64,000 nt of DNA from Acanthornis magna (GCA_036785705.1 JAWUZG010000174.1:310001-374000); one strand, 5' to 3'. Positions 39,501 through 48,858 are shown, counted from the first letter of the stretch. Notes: generated by a model not told the origin, from the letters alone. A program made the numbers and translations.

Positions 39501-39800
39501 GGGCAAGAGGGAAAGGATCTTCCCTTTTCCCAGCTTCAGAAGACCCCACACGGAGACTGCTACCAGCTCAGTGAGCTGCCACTCAAAATCCACCTGCCCT
39601 GCCCAGCCCTCACTCCACTTGTACCTTTGCTCGTTTTCAGGGAACAGCCAGGCAAGGGATATCCCACAGAGCGCCGCGTACGCAAACCTCCCTGGTTCGC
39701 CCAGCTGCCGGCCCAGCACACACGGCTCCTCCTCCCTGCCATCTTCAGCCTCCTTGTGCTGTTTCGAAGCGCAGCCTTTCCACTTCTCTTCCTCAGCCAT
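6189..39800 (-). CDS. TMCO4: Transmembrane and coiled-coil domain-containing protein 4 (13 coding exons)
   Basis: TMCO4 belongs to the DUF726 family, membrane proteins with an alpha/beta-hydrolase-like domain; the substrate is unknown to me. Joining the exons in order (39800-39625, 39227-39053, 35168-35141, 33295-33163, 29473-29376, 28863-28720, 28221-28102, 26763-26599, 26114-25978, 24390-24306, 20701-20584, 17631-17514, 6521-6189) gives 610 codons with stop, 609 residues; human has about 634. All phases agree. Visible features are an acidic/basic coiled-coil-like stretch near residues 155-190, a Gly/Ala-rich hydrophobic block at about 193-251 (two membrane segments), a nucleophile elbow GFSLGAR with Ser403, and NGHLDY near 501-506, which could supply the catalytic His. 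The last exon is low-complexity and acidic. The start ATG has a strong context (A at -3, G at +4). Assignment rests on close agreement with the human protein and on its place between HTR6 and RNF186. Confidence 0.96.
6661..6760 (-). mobile_element. CR1 LINE 3'-end fragment
   Basis: 'agaatcatggaattgttagg' followed by 'gttggaaaag' is a diverged CR1 tail read in reverse. The following 'catcaagtccatcatgccga' fits the same subfamily. Confidence 0.75.
7488..7626 (+). mobile_element. CR1 LINE 3'-end fragment
   Basis: 'ggccaggctggacagggctt' through 'ctcccaacccaaacctctct' is the CR1 3' end in sense orientation. Confidence 0.85.
10257..10655 (-). mobile_element. CR1 LINE 3'-end fragment, about 400 bp
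   Basis: The fragment starts 'cacagaatcccatagtggtt', continues through 'gctggaagggaccttgaaga', and carries the 'ctccaagccctgtccagcct' block. It is read in reverse orientation. Confidence 0.92.
13291..13519. repeat. Imperfect direct duplication (about 99-bp units, 130-bp period)
   Basis: The segment beginning 'aaataaaaaccacccgtgaa' at 13291 recurs at 13421 with only a few changes through 'cagccctgtccaggg'. A short A-rich spacer (13389-13420, 'aaaataaaataaaat') lies between the copies, suggesting slippage at the A-rich run. Confidence 0.9.
14521..14828 (+). mobile_element. CR1 LINE 3'-end fragment, about 300 bp
   Basis: 'ggtgggggttggcctcttct' begins a good CR1 match. It runs through 'ttagattggatattagggaa', 'gtggcacttggggacatggg' and 'aattccatgattctgtga', in sense orientation. 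Confidence 0.93.
17165..17212 (+). mobile_element. CR1 LINE terminal scrap
   Basis: 'ttccaacccaaaccattcca' plus 'tgattctgtgac' is the extreme CR1 3' terminus. It is very short, so the call is tentative. Confidence 0.65.
17514..17631 (-). CDS. TMCO4: TMCO4 coding exon 12
   Basis: The exon has 118 nt with acceptor TGCTTCCAG and donor GTG|GTAAGT. It completes an Arg codon, then reads GDWLLSFVYRTSSVQLNVAG and DRRMVNMDLSSV, nearly the same as human. Confidence 0.96.
17686..17812 (-). mobile_element. CR1 LINE 3'-end fragment beside a TMCO4 acceptor
   Basis: 'tgttggaagggaccttaaag' through 'ccaacctggcctggaa' is a CR1 tail in reverse orientation. Its nearer end is about 55 bp upstream of the exon 12 acceptor. 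Confidence 0.85.
19050..19101. repeat. (TTTGG)n and GT-rich microsatellite
   Basis: Five TTTGG units are followed by TG-rich sequence with interspersed TCTG. It is a simple repeat inside TMCO4 intron 11. Confidence 0.9.
20584..20701 (-). CDS. TMCO4: TMCO4 coding exon 11
   Basis: The exon has 118 nt with acceptor CTTAGCAG and donor CAG|GTCAGT. It encodes DSQGIIEDVVLLGAPVEG then KHWKALTKVVSGRIINGYC, matching human DCQGIIEDVILLGAPVEG. Confidence 0.96.
20702..24305 (-). other. TMCO4 intron 10
   Basis: The intron is 3,604 bp. No recognisable repeat, exon or RNA gene was seen. Confidence 0.75.
24306..24390 (-). CDS. TMCO4: TMCO4 coding exon 10 (nucleophile elbow)
   Basis: The exon has 85 nt with acceptor CTTTCTCAG and donor AAG|GTATAT. 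It encodes GQRPVTLIGFSLGARVIYF. The G-x-S-x-G at residues 401-405 places the presumed catalytic Ser at 403. The next intron toward the 5' side is 1,587 bp and holds the duplication at 25785-26003. Confidence 0.97.
25785..26003. repeat. 109-bp tandem duplication spanning the end of TMCO4 exon 9
   Basis: The segment starting 'catgtaactagca' at 25785 recurs at 25894 with about ten differences. In gene orientation each copy has 26 nt of exon end (finishing GACAGCAG) followed by a GT donor. The exon-proximal donor is GTAACG and the downstream copy is GTAAGG. Confidence 0.95.
25978..26114 (-). CDS. TMCO4: TMCO4 coding exon 9
   Basis: The exon has 137 nt with acceptor TGTTGCAG. It encodes GIVTALTWPASLLTVASVID, then GVCLHRSAEVGKHLAHILLS, and ends RQQ. 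The donor CAG|GTAACG is the one that keeps the frame with exon 10. A duplicated donor lies 110 nt further on. Confidence 0.96.
26599..26763 (-). CDS. TMCO4: TMCO4 coding exon 8
   Basis: The exon has 165 nt with acceptor CTTTCCCAG and donor CAG|GTAAGA. It encodes SFTAPWSSMLHSREQYCLAW, then YLMELGNTLDSLLNGFV and EALKFTVLS, close to human. The intron to exon 9 is 484 bp with nothing notable. Confidence 0.96.
28102..28221 (-). CDS. TMCO4: TMCO4 coding exon 7
   Basis: The exon has 120 nt with acceptor TGTGTAG and donor ATG|GTAAGA. It encodes YKMKKRVGAIEEFEFLPLTE, then GKQLHITIAITGWL. The 1,338-bp intron to exon 8 shows no recognisable element. Confidence 0.96.
28720..28863 (-). CDS. TMCO4: TMCO4 coding exon 6 (hydrophobic Gly/Ala-rich block)
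   Basis: The exon has 144 nt with acceptor ATGCTCAG and donor CTG|GTAAGA. It encodes LTGGLAAPLVAAGAATIIGS, then AGIAVMASLFGAAGAGLTG, almost identical to human. This is the membrane-embedded portion of the protein. Confidence 0.97.
29376..29473 (-). CDS. TMCO4: TMCO4 coding exon 5
   Basis: The exon has 98 nt with acceptor CCCCACAG and donor TTG|GTGAGG. It encodes TAEVSRRKKERRKKLKRYLL then IGLATVGGGTVI: a basic stretch leading into the first hydrophobic segment. The intron to exon 6 is 512 bp. Confidence 0.96.
29474..33162 (-). other. TMCO4 intron 4
   Basis: This 3,689-bp intron contains one CR1 fragment at 30678-30930. No extra exon was recognised. Confidence 0.78.
30678..30930 (-). mobile_element. 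CR1 LINE 3'-end fragment
   Basis: 'tcatggaatcattgaggttg' then 'ctccagggatgggcactcca' and 'aagaaactcctcctgattta' match CR1 read in reverse. A 148-codon open frame over it is derived from the repeat. Confidence 0.88.
33163..33295 (-). CDS. TMCO4: TMCO4 coding exon 4
   Basis: The exon has 133 nt with acceptor CTTTCCAAG and donor AGA|GTAAGA. It encodes YYDARARVLICRVSWLLRIP, then ELEVLEESLLESLKEQKEE, the start of the charged coiled-coil region. Confidence 0.95.
33296..35140 (-). other. TMCO4 intron 3
   Basis: This 1,845-bp intron holds a short GATGCAGGA triplication near 33804-33832. Nothing else was recognised. Confidence 0.7.
35141..35168 (-). CDS. TMCO4: TMCO4 coding exon 3 (28-nt microexon)
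   Basis: Only 28 nt, DLLSFSLRD plus one base, between a T-rich tract ending TCTCTTTAG and donor ATG|GTAAGT. It is too short for gene finders, but human TMCO4 has DLLSFSLKDG at the same place and the phases on both sides require it. Confidence 0.95.
35169..39052 (-). other. TMCO4 intron 2
   Basis: The intron is 3,884 bp. I recognised no CR1 copy or exon in it. Confidence 0.75.
39053..39227 (-). CDS. TMCO4: TMCO4 coding exon 2
   Basis: The exon has 175 nt with acceptor GCCTTACAG and donor CAG|GTAGGT. It encodes SFRTEFIEGFVKWLDLPDAV, then MTAFAGGLGGEGTETFTEIL. Human has SFCTEFMAGLVQWLELSEAV. The 397-bp intron to exon 1 has nothing notable. Confidence 0.96.
39625..39800 (-). CDS. TMCO4: TMCO4 coding exon 1 (start codon)
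   Basis: ATG at 39800-39798 begins MAEEEKWKGCASKQHKEAED. The exon ends FAYAALCGISLAWLFPENEQ plus two bases before donor AAG|GTACAA. The acceptor CTTGAACTTGCAG at 39807 puts six untranslated bases before the ATG, so at least one noncoding exon lies upstream. FAYAALCGIS is identical in human. Confidence 0.95.
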
Positions 39801-39806
39801 TTTCAC

Positions 39807-42389
39807 CTGCAAGTTCAAGGAGGAAAAAGCAGCAGGAAAAAAACAACAGCAACCAGTTGGAAACCAGGAAGTTAGGAGACAAATTGCCTTTGTTTTTACT
39901 GCCCCACTTGCTGCTGGAATTGAATCAGGTTTGACCAGGTCCAGCTTGTCTATTCCCCCCAACACACCGCTGTAACCAAAGAAGACACAGGAACAGGACA
40001 CAAATGAACATTACCAACTCTCAAATGTTTTGCACAAAATGAGCTGGCAATAAATATTTCACCCTGCGAAAGAAGGAGTCCCTTTTGAGACTCGAAAGGA
40101 CTGGGCTCCATTCAGGCCTGTCAGTCCCACATTTACTACAAAAATAACATGAAAATAAAAATTCTGCACCTGGTGCAAGGATCAGTACAGCTGCCTGGGA
40201 AATAATTTGCCTCTCTCATCCTAAGCCCAAACTGCTCCTGTTTGTTTTGTTGGCAGCATTAGGAAAATTGGGTCCAGCTGCAGCCTCTGAGAAGGAATTT
40301 GATGTGTCCCATGGTCATTGCTGTGCTTTGCTTGTAATACTCCTCCTCTGTATAACCTGCCACTGCTTTTCCCCTAAAAATAAGAGCCCTGCGCCACATA
40401 GACCTTGAGCTGGGTCAAAATATTACTTTTTAGAGTGTAGATGTGCAACTTCCAAGGGAAGGGCTTCCAGCTGCTCCCCTGATGGTGCCAGCAGCAAACT
40501 GAGACCTCAGGCAGAGGTGACAACAGCTCATTTCAAATTCAGCCTGGGTAACAACCTGCTCCAAAGCTCACTGCCATCACCTGGAATTTCTACTGATTTC
40601 CTTAAGATTCAATCAGTTTCCAAGGGACCCAAAACACCCATTTCACTATATAACTCAAATTTCAATGTTTCCTTTCTTCCACACCCTGGCTAAATAGGAA
40701 TTAGGAGCCCAGGACACTACAAGTGACTCTCAGGGGATGAAAACGCCATTTACAGATGGTTTTAGAGCCCTAAAAGAAAGAAATGCAATGGGAGCTGCTC
40801 TTTTAAAAGAGATTTTATTGTCTGCATGTCATCTGTCATGGTCCTCCAGGAAAGATGTCTGTCCTGCCTTCCCACTCAGAAACCCTAAACATCCAAACTT
40901 TCAGATCAATTTTCCCAGGAATAATCTAACGCTACACTAAAGCTTCAATAATTTTACAATTATTTGTCATGTCTGCTCACCTCTGGACACATTATGGGAG
41001 ACAGCACTGAAAATAAAATCCTGACAGATTTACTGATTTCTTAACTCAGGCTCATAAGAAAAGTGAAGCAGCTAAAAAAGATCCATGAGCAGTACAGCTG
41101 TTTAACCGAATTTCCTAATAACACAAAATATGGAGCAATAATCGAGCAACACCATAGTGGCTCCTGGCATGCAACAAATCATTCAGAGTGCTGAGCATCT
41201 AAAATACCTAGAGAAAGTTTTTGGAAGACTTTGCTCTGAAGTTCTGAAGACTTTGCTCAGATCAATGTACTTCCCTCTACACAGGTTTATTTTCCTTATA
41301 AACATGTAGGAAAAAATGGGCTTGGGATTTTCAGACATGCAGCATTAAAAGAGGGCAATGTGTGATTTACTAAAGAAAATTTGGGCCAAGAAGTTTTGCT
41401 ACAAATACAAGATGACGGAATTGAGAGTTAGAAACATATTCTGAAAGTTATTCATGTCTCGTGGCACTGGAATTCTCATCCCTGCCTCAAACAATATGGT
41501 TCAGCAATCAACAGCATTGCCATAATCTGAACTGTCACTTAAAAGAGAATTTTTTTATCACTTCCAGCTCTCATTTTCACACAAAGTCCTTTGTTTTCTT
41601 GAGACATGGTGTATTTTATACAGCAGCTCATGCAATCCTGTTTGGAAAGCAGAAAGATGATTCCTTTGGGGATTTAAAGCTGTAGGATACACGTTTTTCC
41701 TGCAGCTGTAAGAAGAAAAAGAGACATGGTAGCATCATGTTTGTTCTAAACTATGACAAAAGTGACCAAACCATCATTTCCACAATCTCCAAAAATTAAT
41801 GAGGCATCTCATTAACCTCAGGTAAGCGGTTTTAGGCAATTATTCAGATGGGGCTGGCCAAAAAGTCCTGTGTAAGGCACAGCGGGGACAGCATAGCCTG
41901 ACTGTGGTTACGCATTGCACACAACGCCGTGACTGTGGAAACACTTGAGCAGAAGAGATTTTTTAGGGACCTCCACATGGCTCCAGTGGTGCTGGGAGTA
42001 CCACAGCCTCTGCTTTTAAATCATAGATACGAGGTATGAACACGGAATGCTGTTAATTCAGTCCTGTCTCAATCCAAGCCCACATAAATGCGATACGGAT
42101 GGGCCACAGAGACCGGAGCTCAAGGGAATGGGTACACAGAGAAGCCCAAAGCCTATGTAGTTGCAAAAGTGAGCGTGTTTAACTCAGTTAATCCTAAAGT
42201 TTGCAGAGCAGAGGCTGAGAAGCGATGTCCTTACAGTGAAGTGAGCAAGACGGCGGAGAGGGAACAGCACATTAAAAAGCGTGAAGGCACCACCTCAGCT
42301 GGGAAAGCTGTGAGGGCGGACACCGCCACAGCTGCCCGTGTTCTCTTTTACCACAAGTCTGAAGTCTCTGCAGATCCAACACACGCACT
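39807..42389 (-). other. Probable TMCO4 5' intron
   Basis: The sequence between the first coding exon and the CpG-rich block is ordinary AT-rich sequence. No coding exon was recognised. The upstream noncoding exon and its donor cannot be fixed. Confidence 0.6.
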
Positions 42390-42720
42390 TATTTACGGAA
42401 AGCGGCGCTTCAGGCCACGCTGAGGGGAGGGAAGCAGCGCTCAGAGCAAGGGAGCGGCCTGAGGGGAAGGTCCCGCCCGCTCGCCCCCCTGCCCGCGGCG
42501 CTGCCCCTCCAGCCCCTCTGCCACCCCCCGGCCCAACCCGACCTGCCGCCGGGCCCGCCGAGCACCGCGAACGCGGAACCGAGCACCGAGCATCGAGCAC
42601 CGCCGCCGGCGCCCGCCCCTTCCTGCCCCGCCCGTCCTTCCCGCCGGCGCTGCGTCTGTGGCGCAGGCAACGCGCAGTGAGGGTGGGAGCTGCGCTGGGC
42701 TGAGGGGGTAGAGGGGACGG
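42390..42720 (-). promoter_or_regulatory. CpG-rich block, probable TMCO4 promoter and noncoding first exon
   Basis: A sharp GC- and CpG-rich segment with 'ccgccgggcccgccgagcac' stands out from AT-rich surroundings 2.6 kb upstream of the first TMCO4 coding exon. Candidate minus-strand donors (GTAAAT near 42395, GTAAAA near 42350, GTAAGG near 42233) are compatible with a noncoding exon. Long open frames here on both strands are CpG shadows. Confidence 0.65.
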
Positions 42721-42733
42721 TGAGGCCTGAGGC

Positions 42734-42868
42734 GATCACAGAGTATTCTGAATTGGAAGGGACCCACAAGGATCATCAAGTCCAGCTCCTTAAGTGAATG
42801 GCTTATAAGGGGATCAAACGCAGGATCTTGGTGTTGTCAGCATCGTGCTCCAACCAGCCCAGCTGACC
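42734..42868 (-). mobile_element. CR1 LINE 3'-end fragment
   Basis: 'attggaagggacccacaagg' then 'atcatcaagtccagctcctt' and 'ggatcaaacgcaggatcttg' is a CR1 tail in reverse. It abuts the CpG block. Confidence 0.85.
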
Positions 42869-45127
42869 TCAGGGCCATGGAGAGTGCTGAGGGGTGGAGG
42901 AGAAGGAGGGGATGGCAGGAGCTGAGGGGATGGCGAGGGATGAGGTGGTGCTGCCTGGGCCTGTTCTCATTATGATTCCATCTCTCTCAGGCCACGGTGT
43001 ATTACCAAGTCATTATCTGAAATCAGGAGCTAGCCAGGTAAGGTAAGCAGGACACCAGACTTCAGAGCTGAAACTTTCATAACAAAATAACCAGCATTAA
43101 TTAAACCTGAGTACAAGCAAATCCTTTATGTTTTGGAATATGAATATAATCCCATTAGCCTTTTCTCCATAAACTTAATTGCTGCTTCAAAGTCTTACAT
43201 TGTAATTGAGCCTTATCTTGTCAGATGGGAATCTGTTCAAAAGATACCAGGTTCCAGAGCCTCCTGACTGCCACCAGCATCTGTGAACTCTGAATCACCT
43301 GCATGTTAGTGGCTCTCAGAGGCTGAAAAACATTGCAGTGGAACTGCTGAAGGAAAACTTGGAAGGTGCTGCTGCATAACTGCATGGATTCATAGGGATT
43401 CTTTCACAGGGCCAGTCTCTCCCTGGAAATTACACTTAGGTATTACACTTCTTTCCTGTTGGCCTTTTTCATGACTCTGTAGAAAGTAGTGTAATAAAAC
43501 AACTCTTTTGGAAGGGCAGGGTGAAACATAATAACAGATTTTACTGATCCTGTTCATTCTGTTTTCATTTCTTCACATCCGTGTGCTGAAAATACACATG
43601 GGCTGGCAGGATCCCTTGTGAGTGATCTGTTCAGGCCGATATTAACACATTTGTTACAAACCTTTACAGTACCAGTCACCCACTGGTGTTGGTGAAGGGA
43701 ACTTGACAGGAAAATTGTCTGTGAGCTGAAAGATTTGCCCAGGGTTGCTGAAACTATTTTCACTGCACCTAAATACCTGGTCCAGTCATTATATTTGGAA
43801 TAATACAATATTTGGGTTTAAAACTGCCTGACTTCTTCCAGCTGGAAAAAGTTTTTTTCTGGTTGCTTATTAGTACATGTCATATGTACTCTGCAATAAG
43901 CCTGTTGCTGTCCAAAGAGATGAGAAAACCCAAAGGATTTATTTCCCCTGAAGCTGCCTGTTCCTGGCAGAAAGCAGACCTGTGTTTCCCAAGACTTCAG
44001 GAGGACAAGAGCTCCTACCCTCTTAGTCTAATCTGTTTTATCTGCTGTGAGACACTCTGTATATTTATATACTAAGCAACTGCAGGACATCAGTTTCTAT
44101 TCTTATCAAACACAAATATTTACCTGATCCAAGGTCTCCTGAGATCCTTGGCACTCTTAAAGACGTAGTTTAACTAGAGAAACCTATTTTCCCCCCCAAT
44201 TTAATTTTAGCTGGGCTTCAGGGTATTTTCATAGCAACTAAGTATTTTTTTAAATGAATTAACACCCAACACATTACTGCTTTGCTTTACTCACCAACTC
44301 AGCTGTGCAGACTCCCTAACAGGCTTTCTCAGCTGCAATTCCTGCCAATAAGGAAACTGACAGTTGTTTTGACATTAATTGTTCATAAGGAATTGAAACA
44401 AAGAAGTTGATGAACAATTAATTGAATTTAATGGGGACATTCCATTAAAAAACATCACACGTGACGTGGCATGGCAATAATAAATAGATGGATTTCTGTT
44501 TGTGAGCATCTCAAAGGGCAATGTAAAGAGGGCAAGAAGAGAGGTGGTGCAGGTAGCCAGATAAAGGAATTCAGGTGAGAGGAACCATTTCTGTCCTAAA
44601 TAAAGTGGGGAATTTGGAGGGTCATGAGTTTTTTGAGCCTTGCCCTTTGCAAGCCACAGACTCAAGATTAGGAGTGTTGATTTTGCCTCTTCCTCTCCAA
44701 TTTTATTGGAGAAGAGTCCAACTGACATCCTCTTTTCCCAATCCCTTTCCCATCCCTGCCAAAAATTAAGGTGATAATCTGGGTTAAAACTACTCCCTTC
44801 CAAGCATCCACTCCCTGATTTAGCAATCTTATTTCCCACATTGTCCCAAGAAAAGGCGTTCATGTGTTCAGAGAGTGGGAAACAGCACCCACGGGGTTTT
44901 CCAGGACATCACCTCCTGGGTGTTCAGATAACATCCTGCAGGGCTGATAAGGAGAGGACGCGGACACGAACAAAATGGCAAAAGCAAACCAATGCAATTA
45001 CTAGTCTGGGATAAAAATTGTGTGGAAAACACATAAATATCAACATATAAATAGTTCATTTTGTTTGCAGTAATGAGATTTAACAACACCGTGCCTTGGC
45101 ATTGAGCCAGCTCAGCCGACTGTTGAA
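42869..45127. other. Spacer upstream of TMCO4 and downstream of RNF186
   Basis: About 2.3 kb of AT-rich sequence. I see no gene, RNA gene or clear repeat. Confidence 0.7.
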
Positions 45128-45133
45128 TTTATT
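45128..45133 (-). terminator. RNF186 poly(A) signal AATAAA
   Basis: TTTATT on the plus strand reads AATAAA on the minus strand, 95 nt past the RNF186 stop. This implies a very short 3' UTR. Confidence 0.6.
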
Positions 45134-45227
45134 CTGTGAGTGATTGTTTTTAAGTCCATAACTCACTGGTGTGCCCAGTGTGCACCTTGGTGCAGTCCGT
45201 TATCTCCAAGACACACAGGTTAATTGT

Positions 45228-46142
45228 TCAGGCAACAGTAACAACGTGGATCTCCTTGTCACAGGAGGTGCGGGAGTCCTTCTTGCCCCTGCAGTGGAAT
45301 TTAGGAGTGCAGCAAAGCACCATAGACATGACCAACCCCAAAGTAAGCAGGAGACAAATTACCCATTTCACCCTCCCCGAGTACATAAAGGGAAGGATGA
45401 GCATGGCAAGGATCACCCCGAGCAGCAGGAGCAGCATGAGTCTCTGCACAGCCAGGCTGGTGTCTGCTGGGCTGTTTTCCTCTGTGTTTAAAATGTCCTG
45501 GCTGCTCTGAGTCCAGCTACTGCTGTCCAGCCCCATGGCACAGATGTACACCTCAGGGTTTGAATCGAGGTTTTCCAAGTGCTCCAAGATGTCTTCTTTA
45601 TTCTGGAGTGTGCGGATGAGCCCTCCCGACACAAAAGTGAGATTTCTGCAAAGAGGGCAGGTGATTATCCAGTTTTTCTCCTCTTTCCTCAGGATCAGCT
45701 TGAGGCAGATGGCACAGAAGGCGTGCTGGCAGTCCAGGAGCTTTGGGACTCTGTAGATGCTGTACTTGTTGAAGCAAATCATGCAGTCCATATCCAGGGT
45801 GGCTGTGTCTGAGCACTGGTGGTTCATTCCTAACCCGCTCATTTCCAGAGAATTTGCGTTTGTTAGCACAGCAAGAGGCTTTGAGTTTGGACAGTCTCTT
45901 TTCAAAATTGCTGGTTTAATGGCAGCAGGACTGTCTCTCTCTGTTCCTGAAGGTCTCTCCATTTCTTCGGTACACTCTTCAGTGAATCCCACTGTCTTCC
46001 CATGTTTTGTGTTTTGTCTTACAGATCCTGCTCTGCTCATTTCTGCAGCACCTCCTGCCACGGGCGCGGGACCGTCCGCCTCAGCCTGTAGCACTCCAGG
46101 CGATCCGTTTTCCTTGTTTGCCTTGTCAGTGGATTTCTCCAT
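45228..46142 (-). CDS. RNF186: RING finger protein 186, E3 ubiquitin ligase (intronless)
   Basis: A single 304-residue frame. A C3HC4 RING lies at about residues 120-165: C120-x2-C123, C138-x-H140, C143-x2-C146, C162-x2-C165. LLDCQHAFCAICLKLIL is nearly identical to human LLACQHAFCAICLKLLL. Two hydrophobic segments follow at about 235-254 and 258-278, with PFMYSGRVKWVICLLLTLGL matching human PFIYPGVLRWVLTFIIALAL. The family acts as a membrane-anchored (ER) RING E3, best known in gut epithelium. The N-terminus before the RING is about 119 residues against about 40 in human, giving 304 against 227. An internal Met at residue 106 could give a human-sized product, but the upstream TATA-like element supports the long form. 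Position between TMCO4 and OTUD3 agrees with human. Confidence 0.95.
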   Translation of the reverse strand: MEKSTDKANKENGSPGVLQAEADGPAPVAGGAAEMSRAGSVRQNTKHGKTVGFTEECTEEMERPSGTERDSPAAIKPAILKRDCPNSKPLAVLTNANSLEMSGLGMNHQCSDTATLDMDCMICFNKYSIYRVPKLLDCQHAFCAICLKLILRKEEKNWIITCPLCRNLTFVSGGLIRTLQNKEDILEHLENLDSNPEVYICAMGLDSSSWTQSSQDILNTEENSPADTSLAVQRLMLLLLLGVILAMLILPFMYSGRVKWVICLLLTLGLVMSMVLCCTPKFHCRGKKDSRTSCDKEIHVVTVA

Positions 46143-46203
46143 GGAGATAAACCTCGGTGCAGCTTGTCTCCCCTTAGCTGAAGGATTTCCCGAGTCTCTG
46201 GCT

Positions 46204-46212
46204 CCTTTTATG
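46204..46212 (-). promoter_or_regulatory. TATA-like element of RNF186
   Basis: On the minus strand 'cacataaaaggagcc' carries ATAAAAG about 65 nt upstream of the RNF186 ATG. That would fit a transcription start near 46180 and a 5' UTR of about 40 nt. Confidence 0.55.
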
Positions 46213-46259
46213 TGTTGCTGTATTCCTGCTGTACGCCTGATTGATTAGTGAGAGCCTTA

Positions 46260-48406
46260 AGCAAGTCGTGCTCTTACAATATGATGTTTTTATGACATGG
46301 GGACCAGAGTTAATGATTGACTTCCCAGCCAAGACAGTTTACAACAACTGATAGTATCACTGAGCCATTCCTGTCCGGAAGCAGACTCCATGGCATTAGC
46401 AGACCGCTCTGACAGCCAGACACTACTGTTATTATTAAATTAGAACTCCCTTTGTTGAAAGCAATTTCATTGGTCTCTAAACAGTGCTTTGCTGGACAGT
46501 GACAGGTTTGGGGGAATTACCTATTGCTAACATTGGTATACTGAATGCATTGCTTTGATTAGAGCATAAGTGTCACTAATTTTAAGCTCTCTGTGTAGGC
46601 AGTTTGCTCTTTGTTTAGTAATATTTACTACCCTACAGCACCAAGAGAAGAATGGGATCAAAATAATTAATTTGACTGTTGGATGTCCATTTGTTATTAA
46701 CTCTTTTATCCTAGGAGCATTCCTGCTTGTTTCAGTCATTAGAGGGCTTCCAGTACAAACTGAGGCATGACTGAGTCCTACACAGGGTCTCACACAGTCC
46801 ATCAGACAGATCTGGGAATTAAAAGCAAGACCAGTGTCCTAGATGTTGGGACCATCTTCTTTCCTGTGGCATTCACAGAACATCCTCATGCACTCAGGAG
46901 TGCCCTTCCTGAGTGGTTTTGTGAATATTCATCTCGTCTCAAAAAGATGCCTGAACAAAATCCCTCAGTCTCTAATTTCTTTCTGCCTTTTTATTTGAGG
47001 AGTAAAATACAGATGGTTTCTTAGCAAGAATCCCATGGAAGGAAGGAATGAAGGAAGGAAAGGGAAGGATCACTAAACCCAAAAAGCCAGACAAGGTCAG
47101 TGTTACCAGCAGAAGACACACAGTACTATGCTGGTAGCCTCAAGTGCACCAGAATGCTCAAACTGTCTGTGCCACCATGTCCCAGCCCCTCCCTCCCAGA
47201 GAGAAGCAGCAGAAAGAAATGAAACAACTGCAGCTGAGGAGGGCAAGGAGTTCAGGAAGGCTCTAATCTCATGAACTCGCTGGAGAGGGGGATGAGGTGA
47301 GAAGAGCTTGTTCTTATTTGCTTAGAAATAGAAGGTTTGTCATAAGCAAACTTCGTCAATAGTGGTGCTTGATGGACTTTTGGACGACCCCAAATTTTAA
47401 GAGCCTAAGTATCAGTTGCAGAAGTGGTATCAAAGTGCAAGAATCTCTGGAAGTGGGGTGGTGAACTGCAAGACTCATTTATCTTTAAAAAGAGAATTTT
47501 CTTTTGCATTTCACACAACTCTTTGTTAGCAAGTTCACACTGTTAAAAAGATCTGGGAAAGTGTAAAACAGACATGCTACTATTACAATACTTTAGAAGC
47601 TTCAGATTTGCTCTGTCAGTACCCATGTCCAAAATAGAAATGTCTTAAAATTTCCTGATTCTTAATTATTAGAATATGAAAACACCTTGCAGATGTTGGA
47701 AGCTGTAACAGACACCAAGAGGGACAACTACACTCCTCACTTAAAAAGTTTAAAACTAGTTTGGATGAGTCTGTGCATCAGGTCTGTGTTCTGTCAGTGG
47801 ATGGGGGTGATTTGTCTGTTTCTTTTGTCTTTTGTGCTGGAAAAACAGTTTTTTGTTGTCCTCCAGTGACAAAGTTTTCAGCCAAGCCCTGATTCTGGCT
47901 CCGCTTTGTCTCTGATGTCATGAGTGATGCTCCCTGGCTGCCATGTGCCTTGTGCTTATCTGAATTGCCCACAGCCCATTAATGCTCCTCAAGCTAATTA
48001 TTGTCTCATTAATAATTTGCAATTAATTTATGTACTCCTGCTGTTTTCCTGCTTTTAGTGTGTTTGCCTAAGAAAATGTGTTTCTATGAAATGCTTTATA
48101 TGGAATTGTTGATAGCAGGAAATAGATAGAAAAGAGCAGTTGTGTTGTTCTAAGTCAAATCCTCACGTGCCAGAGGCCAAACATCCCAGAAGATCCTGGG
48201 GCTACTCCTGGGAGCTTCTCCCTGTGCTGAGCTGTGGTTCAGAGTGTCCTGACTCTGGACAAGAGGAACATCAAAAAAATAATGTACAACTTAAAAACAG
48301 TCATGATGTGAAGCCTCTTACTGTATCCTGGGACTGTTTTGTTGGTGTTCCTCACAAAACTGTTTGTGAGGAACACAACAGTGCCTTGTGAGCTAGGAAT
48401 TAGAAA
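46260..48406. other. Divergent spacer between RNF186 and OTUD3, RNF186 side
   Basis: AT-rich sequence with a short GGAAG-rich run near 47039-47069. No gene was recognised. Confidence 0.7.
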
Positions 48407-48858
48407 TTCATAGAAACCCAGAGTGGTTTGGGCTGGAAGGGACCTTAAAGCTCATCCAGTGCCATCCCTGCCATGGGCAGGGACACCTTCCACTATTGCA
48501 CGGTGGTCCAAGCCGTGTCCAGCCTGGCCTTGGGCACTTCCAGGGATCCAGGGGCAGCCACAACTTCTCTGGGCAGTCTATGCCAGGGCTTCCTCACCCT
48601 CACAGGGAAGAATTTCTTCCAGTATCCCATCTAACCCTGCCCTCTGTCAGTTTGAAGCCATTCCCCCTTATCCTGTCACTCCAGGCCCTTGTAAACAGTC
48701 TCTCTCCATCTTTCTTCTCAGCTCCCATAAAGTACTGAAAAGCTGCAATTAGGTGACCCTTGAGCCGTCTCCAAACTGAACAATCCCAATTCTCTCAGCC
48801 TTCCCTCACAGGAGAGGTGCTCCATGCCTCTCATCATCTTGGCCTCCTCTGGACTCAG
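48407..48858 (-). mobile_element. CR1 LINE 3'-end fragment, about 450 bp
   Basis: 'gtttgggctggaagggacct' opens a long reverse-orientation CR1 match. It runs through 'ggatccaggggcagccacaa' to 'cctctcatcatcttggcctc'. Confidence 0.95.

Noticed and set aside
42338..42703. 121-codon plus-strand frame in the TMCO4 CpG block
   Set aside because: It is Pro/Ala/Arg low-complexity sequence in a promoter-like island, with no recognisable domain.
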